From assembly GCF_019565505.1 (NCBI RefSeq), contig NZ_CP067378.1:62001-126000 (forward strand): a stretch of DNA of 64,000 bases, in the 5' to 3' direction. The stretch's first letter is position 1, and the number at the start of each line of letters is the position of its first letter. This document shows, piece by piece, positions 60,621 to 64,000 of the stretch. Source of the stretch: Flavobacterium davisii. Lineage in GTDB: Bacteria > Bacteroidota > Bacteroidia > Flavobacteriales > Flavobacteriaceae. Below the pieces are notes generated by a model. That model was not told where the DNA came from, did not search any database, and saw only the letters and a program-made list of their open reading frames with translations. The translations under genes and the position numbers were made by a program.

Positions 60621-61070
60621 ATGTACACAAAAAGATTTTATATATTTATTTTAGTATTAAACGTTTTTTTTGTTTCCTACGCGCAAAACCCTAACGCACA
60701 ACAAGAACTTGAAAAATCATTTTTTTATGGAGCTAGAACCTCTAACATAGAAATATTGAATGAATTTATTAAAACAGGTATAAATGTAAACTATCAGGGA
60801 GAAAATGGTTATACCGCAATTATGATTGCAGCATATAATGGGCAAAAAAAAGCCGTTGAATTTTTACATTCTAAAGGAGCTGATTTATGTATAAAAGATA
60901 AAAGAAACAATACTGCTTTAATGGGAGCTATTGTAGCTGGTGAAGATGATATTGCTAAATTTATAATAAGCAACGAAAAATGTGATGAAGAAACAAATAA
61001 AAGAACCCTTGAATATGCACAACGTTTTGGAAGAACTGAAATAATTAAATTTTTATCTACAAAAATATAA
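60621..61070 (+). CDS. AnkB-like periplasmic ankyrin-repeat protein
   Basis: 149 aa. Signal peptide (FFVSYAQ) and about four ankyrin repeats (NGYTAIMIAAYNGQKKAVEFLHSKGAD, NNTALMGAIVAGEDD). In Pseudomonas, AnkB is needed for full activity of the neighbouring catalase KatB, probably by stabilising it. The same pairing here supports that role for the secreted catalase. Confidence 0.85.
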   Translation: MYTKRFYIFILVLNVFFVSYAQNPNAQQELEKSFFYGARTSNIEILNEFIKTGINVNYQGENGYTAIMIAAYNGQKKAVEFLHSKGADLCIKDKRNNTALMGAIVAGEDDIAKFIISNEKCDEETNKRTLEYAQRFGRTEIIKFLSTKI

Positions 61071-61396
61071 AATAAGTACATTTCCTTTTATTATAATGTA
61101 TTTAAATTACTGTTAAATAGATATTCCCCCTTTTTAATTCAACAACAACTCTTTTTCATTAATTTAATCTTCTCACAACACCATTAGTCATCAATGCAAT
61201 TAATTCTAAAAGTTGATAATATACAAGATCAGCCATAAACAATCTTGAGATATTGATTAAATAATAAATCTTAAAACACGTTTTTATTTACAATTTCATT
61301 ATTATATCGAATTTAATCTAAAAATATCTCAAAAACGTTAAAAATGTAAGTTATCTTTGTTTATAATTTTTAACACAAAGAATCATATTTTAAAAA
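61071..61396. other. 326-base spacer with a promoter
   Basis: No gene. Includes the candidate -7 box TATCTTTG at 61352-61359 for the next gene. Confidence 0.5.
61352..61359 (+). promoter_or_regulatory. Candidate Bacteroidota -7 box TATCTTTG
   Basis: Matches the TAnnTTTG consensus and is 38 bases before the ATG at 61397. No clear -33 TTG is seen at the proper distance. Confidence 0.4.
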
Positions 61397-62257
61397 ATGA
61401 AAAGAAAAATTTTTTTATCCGTTTTCAGCTCTTTATTTTCACTTTTTTCATTAGCTCAAGAAACGGTTTCAGAACGTTATACAGCACACAATAAAGGAAA
61501 ATTTTATATTTATTGGGGTGGAAATCGTGAAACTTTTAGTAATTCTGATATTACTTTTAAAGGAAATGATTATAACTTCACTGTTTATGATGTACCCGCT
61601 CATGACAAACCTAAAGGATGGCATATAGATTATATAAATCCTCTTAGAATGACCATCCCACAAACAAACTTCCGATTAGGATATTTTATCAACGATCATT
61701 ATAATATTTCCTTGGGATTAGATCACATGAAATATGTCATGTATCAAGATAAGGTCGTAAACTATAGTGGTAATTACCCAAACAGAGGCTTATATGGTGA
61801 AAATAGAAATGAATTAGGTCAACCAATTAATTCAAATCAAATAAATTTAACTGAAGATTTTTTAACCTTTGAGCATACTGATGGGCTTAATTACATTAAT
61901 GCTGAAATCAGCCGAGTAGATGATTTAACTAAATACATCATGCCAACTCTAAACACAGATAAAGTACAATTAAACTTAACGGAAGGAATTGGAGGCGGTG
62001 TGCTGTTACCTAAAACAAATACTAAGCTTTTTCATAAGGAACGTTATGACGAATTTCATTTAGCAGGTTATGGATTAGCAGCTAAAGCTGGTTTAAATTT
62101 AACTTTCTTAAAACATTTTTTTGTTCAAGGAGAGCTTAAAGGAGGCTATATCAATATGCCTGATATTCGCACCTCTTATGATTCGGCTGATAGAGCAAGT
62201 CAACATTTTTGGTTTTTACAACGTATTATTGCTTTTGGTGTTACTTATAAATTATAA
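61397..62257 (+). CDS. Outer-membrane beta-barrel protein of unknown function
   Basis: 286 aa. Signal peptide (FSLAQ). Ends in an aromatic residue pattern (FGVTYKL) typical of outer-membrane barrels. Strands such as TNFRLGYFINDHYNISLGLDHMKYVMY alternate hydrophobic residues. About 8-10 strands. The family is not identified. It lies alone, with its own promoter-like box and a hairpin after it. Confidence 0.7.
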   Translation: MKRKIFLSVFSSLFSLFSLAQETVSERYTAHNKGKFYIYWGGNRETFSNSDITFKGNDYNFTVYDVPAHDKPKGWHIDYINPLRMTIPQTNFRLGYFINDHYNISLGLDHMKYVMYQDKVVNYSGNYPNRGLYGENRNELGQPINSNQINLTEDFLTFEHTDGLNYINAEISRVDDLTKYIMPTLNTDKVQLNLTEGIGGGVLLPKTNTKLFHKERYDEFHLAGYGLAAKAGLNLTFLKHFFVQGELKGGYINMPDIRTSYDSADRASQHFWFLQRIIAFGVTYKL

Positions 62258-62289
62258 TTATTATATTTTTTACTAAAACTGCTCAAAAT

Positions 62290-62330
62290 ACACTGCCCCC
62301 AAAAAGTTAGATACTATTTGGGGGCAGTGT
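62290..62330. terminator. Hairpin after the beta-barrel gene
   Basis: 14-bp perfect stem (arms ACACTGCCCCCAAA and TTTGGGGGCAGTGT; loop of 13). No T tract on the + side; on the - strand TATTTTGAG follows. Likely a terminator or RNA-stabilising stem. Confidence 0.6.
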
Positions 62331-63277
62331 AAAAAAGGGCAGTTTTTTAATTCTTAAAGTATAGTTTTTTAATTCTAGATTACACGGTAGACTTTCTTAG
62401 GTTACATTTTAAAAGCTATGTCTTACTCATTTTATGTGATCCCTCCTAGCGTCGGGATGAAAATTTAGCTTTTATCTTTCTCTTTCTTCTGTTGAAATAA
62501 ATTTATAAATATTCAAAGAACTTACCTAGACAAACATAGTATGACAAGAATCCGAATCATTTTTTAGAATAAATGAATCAGCGTTCTGTATGTCACTTCT
62601 ACTAAAGAAGGAGTCGCATAATCTAGGTTAAACCCTAATTACGCATTAGAAAAAACAAATCTCATAACTTACTGACTTAAAAGAAATTACATTTTTAGTG
62701 ATTCTGTTTTTTAATTTTGTTAAGTACTGATAATCACTAAAATGTTTTTTTAAAATATCTAACGTTTAATCAGGGATTATGCTTTTGCCTCCTTATTTCC
62801 TTTTAAAATTTTCTATAAATAGATAGTTTAAATCATTAAGTTATAAGCTTTGCAATGAAAATATAAAGAACAAAAAGACAGACTCCTTTTTTACAGCATT
62901 GAAGTAACAAAATAAATACTGCGTCATTCTATCTTTCAGACATTCACATTGCATACACAGCTACCTATCCATAAGTGAATTATAAAATAAAAGCAATGAG
63001 AAAGTGTCCTAAAAGGTCACAATCTTGTCATTTCGACCATAAGGAGATCCGAGAGCTTTACTCGAATAGACGAAGCAAATCACAATATACTGATAATGCG
63101 ACTTCTCCTTTTATCGAAGTGATAGATTACGTTGAATTTTGACTTTTCAGACACCCTCCATTGCTTTTAGGGTTATCGTATAAATTTTTAATCTCTACTA
63201 GAGATTTTTTTATCACAATACCAATCAAACGAATAACCATTATGATGGTAAAATGTGATTAAAGATTATAATTATTC
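62331..63277. other. 947-base gene-free spacer with repeats
   Basis: No frame is supported. Contains the small hairpin 62439-62458, an inverted repeat around 62690-62750 (arms like ACATTTTTAGTGATT), repeat-A-like fragments near 62630-62650 and a MITE-like element at 62989-63169. Confidence 0.6.
62989..63169. repeat. MITE-like element with about 34-base terminal inverted repeats
   Basis: Left arm AAAAGCAATGAGAAAGTGTC (62989-63008) continues with CTAAAAGGTCACAAT. The right arm (63135-63169) is its reverse complement with a few changes. The inner part TTGTCATTTCGAC and ATAGACGAAGCAAATC resembles chromosomal repeats of flavobacteria, and part recurs at 54486-54512. No coding capacity. Confidence 0.6.
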
Positions 63278-63694
63278 TTATTTTAATGATATCTCTACCT
63301 GAATATTACCTCTAGTTGCATTAGAATAAGGGCAAATTTGATGTGTTTTAGCTAATAAATCCTCAGCAACTTCTCTCTCTACCCCATCTATTTGAGCTAC
63401 TAAACTTACAGATAAATCAAACCCACCATTTCCATTAGGTCCAATCCCTACTTCTGCTGTTATACTAGATCCTTCTAATTTTATTTTTAAATTGCGAGCA
63501 ACTAAATTTAGCGCACTATCAAAACAAGCTGCATAACCTGCGGCAAATAATTGTTCTGGATTAGTAAAAGCACCTCCTTTACCTCCTAATTCTTTTGGCA
63601 TTTCTATTTTAAAATCCAAAACACCATCTTCAGATTTTATACTACCTTCTCTACCTCCTGTTGCGGTTACCTTTGTAGAATACAATGTTTTCAT
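63278..63694 (-). CDS. ohr: Organic hydroperoxide resistance protein (Ohr, OsmC family)
   Basis: 138 aa. The two reactive Cys are in AACFDSALNLVA and ICPYSNATRGN, and NPEQLFAAGYAAC is the Ohr signature. It reduces fatty-acid and organic peroxides using lipoylated proteins. It lies 6 bases after the nitroreductase gene, so both are probably co-transcribed. Confidence 0.92.
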   Translation of the reverse strand: MKTLYSTKVTATGGREGSIKSEDGVLDFKIEMPKELGGKGGAFTNPEQLFAAGYAACFDSALNLVARNLKIKLEGSSITAEVGIGPNGNGGFDLSVSLVAQIDGVEREVAEDLLAKTHQICPYSNATRGNIQVEISLK

Positions 63695-63700
63695 TTTTAT

Positions 63701-64000
63701 TTAATCTATTAATGTTACTAATTCACTCATAGGTTTACGTACTTTTTTAAGATTTACCAACCAGTCATTAGGAGCATTTTTATATCCCAAAGGAAGGATT
63801 AATGTACTTCTTAAATTCTTTTCTCTTAAATTAAGAATTTTATCTAGTTCATCACGATCAAAACCTTCCATTGGCGTACTATCAATTCCCTCATACTCCG
63901 CTTGAGTCATGGCAGACATAAGTGCTATATAAGTTTGTTTGGCAGCATGATTGTGGTTTTCTTCTGAATTTTGTTCAGGGTAAAAGGATAAAAGTTTTTG
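63701..64000 (-). CDS. Nitroreductase-family protein, 5' part beyond the window
   Basis: The last 99 codons, ending PMSELVTLID. Contains CMSAMTQAEYEGIDSTPMEGFD-like residues (SAMTQAEYEGIDSTPMEGFD), a motif common to NfsB-type FMN nitroreductases, and LGYKNAPNDWLVNLKKVRKP. The family reduces nitro compounds or quinones with NAD(P)H. Only the C-terminal part is seen. Confidence 0.85.
   Translation of the reverse strand, partial: QKLLSFYPEQNSEENHNHAAKQTYIALMSAMTQAEYEGIDSTPMEGFDRDELDKILNLREKNLRSTLILPLGYKNAPNDWLVNLKKVRKPMSELVTLID

Noticed and set aside
1..64000. CRISPR array, rRNA genes or a replication origin
   Set aside because: No regularly spaced repeats, no rRNA-like sequence and no DnaA-box cluster were noticed.

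Overview
This 64 kb window is very AT-rich and comes from a Bacteroidota chromosome, most likely the family Flavobacteriaceae and probably Flavobacterium. The signs are DUF4494 and DUF2911 proteins, an OstA-like LPS protein, a type IX secretion (T9SS) C-terminal domain, OMP_b-brl_3-type outer-membrane proteins and Flavobacteria-style promoters. The taxonomic call is inference.

Layout. 0-7.3 kb: housekeeping genes (S9 peptidase tail, cysteine synthase, aroE, TPR protein, class III aminotransferase, OstA-like protein). 7.5-33.5 kb: a denitrification island. Its + strand half is norC-norB-porin-nirK-nirV-like-SCO-norQ-norD-norE-norF. Its - strand half reads moeA, tauE-like, mobA, moaD, moeB-rhodanese, moaE, moaCB, moaA, two NarK-type transporters, a cytochrome-b-like protein, a cytoplasmic molybdopterin nitrate reductase, a four-cluster Fe-S protein, a Tat-exported Rieske protein and a small membrane protein. 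Together these take up nitrate, build Mo-cofactor and reduce nitrate to nitrite, NO and N2O. No nosZ is present here, and the NO-linked Fe-S repair gene ric/scdA is a pseudogene. 33.6-36.7 kb: a T9SS-secreted M4 metalloprotease. 37-47 kb: accessory DNA. It holds a broken outer-membrane beta-barrel gene carrying a 3 kb insert that is bounded by IS982-type ends and contains a secreted deaminase-type toxin with a SUKH-type immunity gene. It is followed by a TPR-transmembrane-AraC regulator, a broken double-glycine leader peptide, a subtilisin-like protease and an IS1380 remnant. 47-53.8 kb: tRNA-Ser, ribB(A), an LptF/G permease, lolA, ftsK, a diacylglycerol kinase and tpx. 54-64 kb: repeat-rich spacers, a methyltransferase, thioredoxin, peroxiredoxin, two catalases with an AnkB-like protein, ohr and a nitroreductase, which form a peroxide-defence neighbourhood.

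A dominant technical feature is about 32 single-base (one five-base) frameshifts in about 21 otherwise intact genes, including essential ones such as ftsK. Most lie in A/T homopolymers or at Pro-Gly codon pairs. They are best explained as sequencing or assembly errors. I therefore give whole-gene spans and state where each reading frame breaks. True decay, with substitutions or large losses, is labelled as pseudogene.
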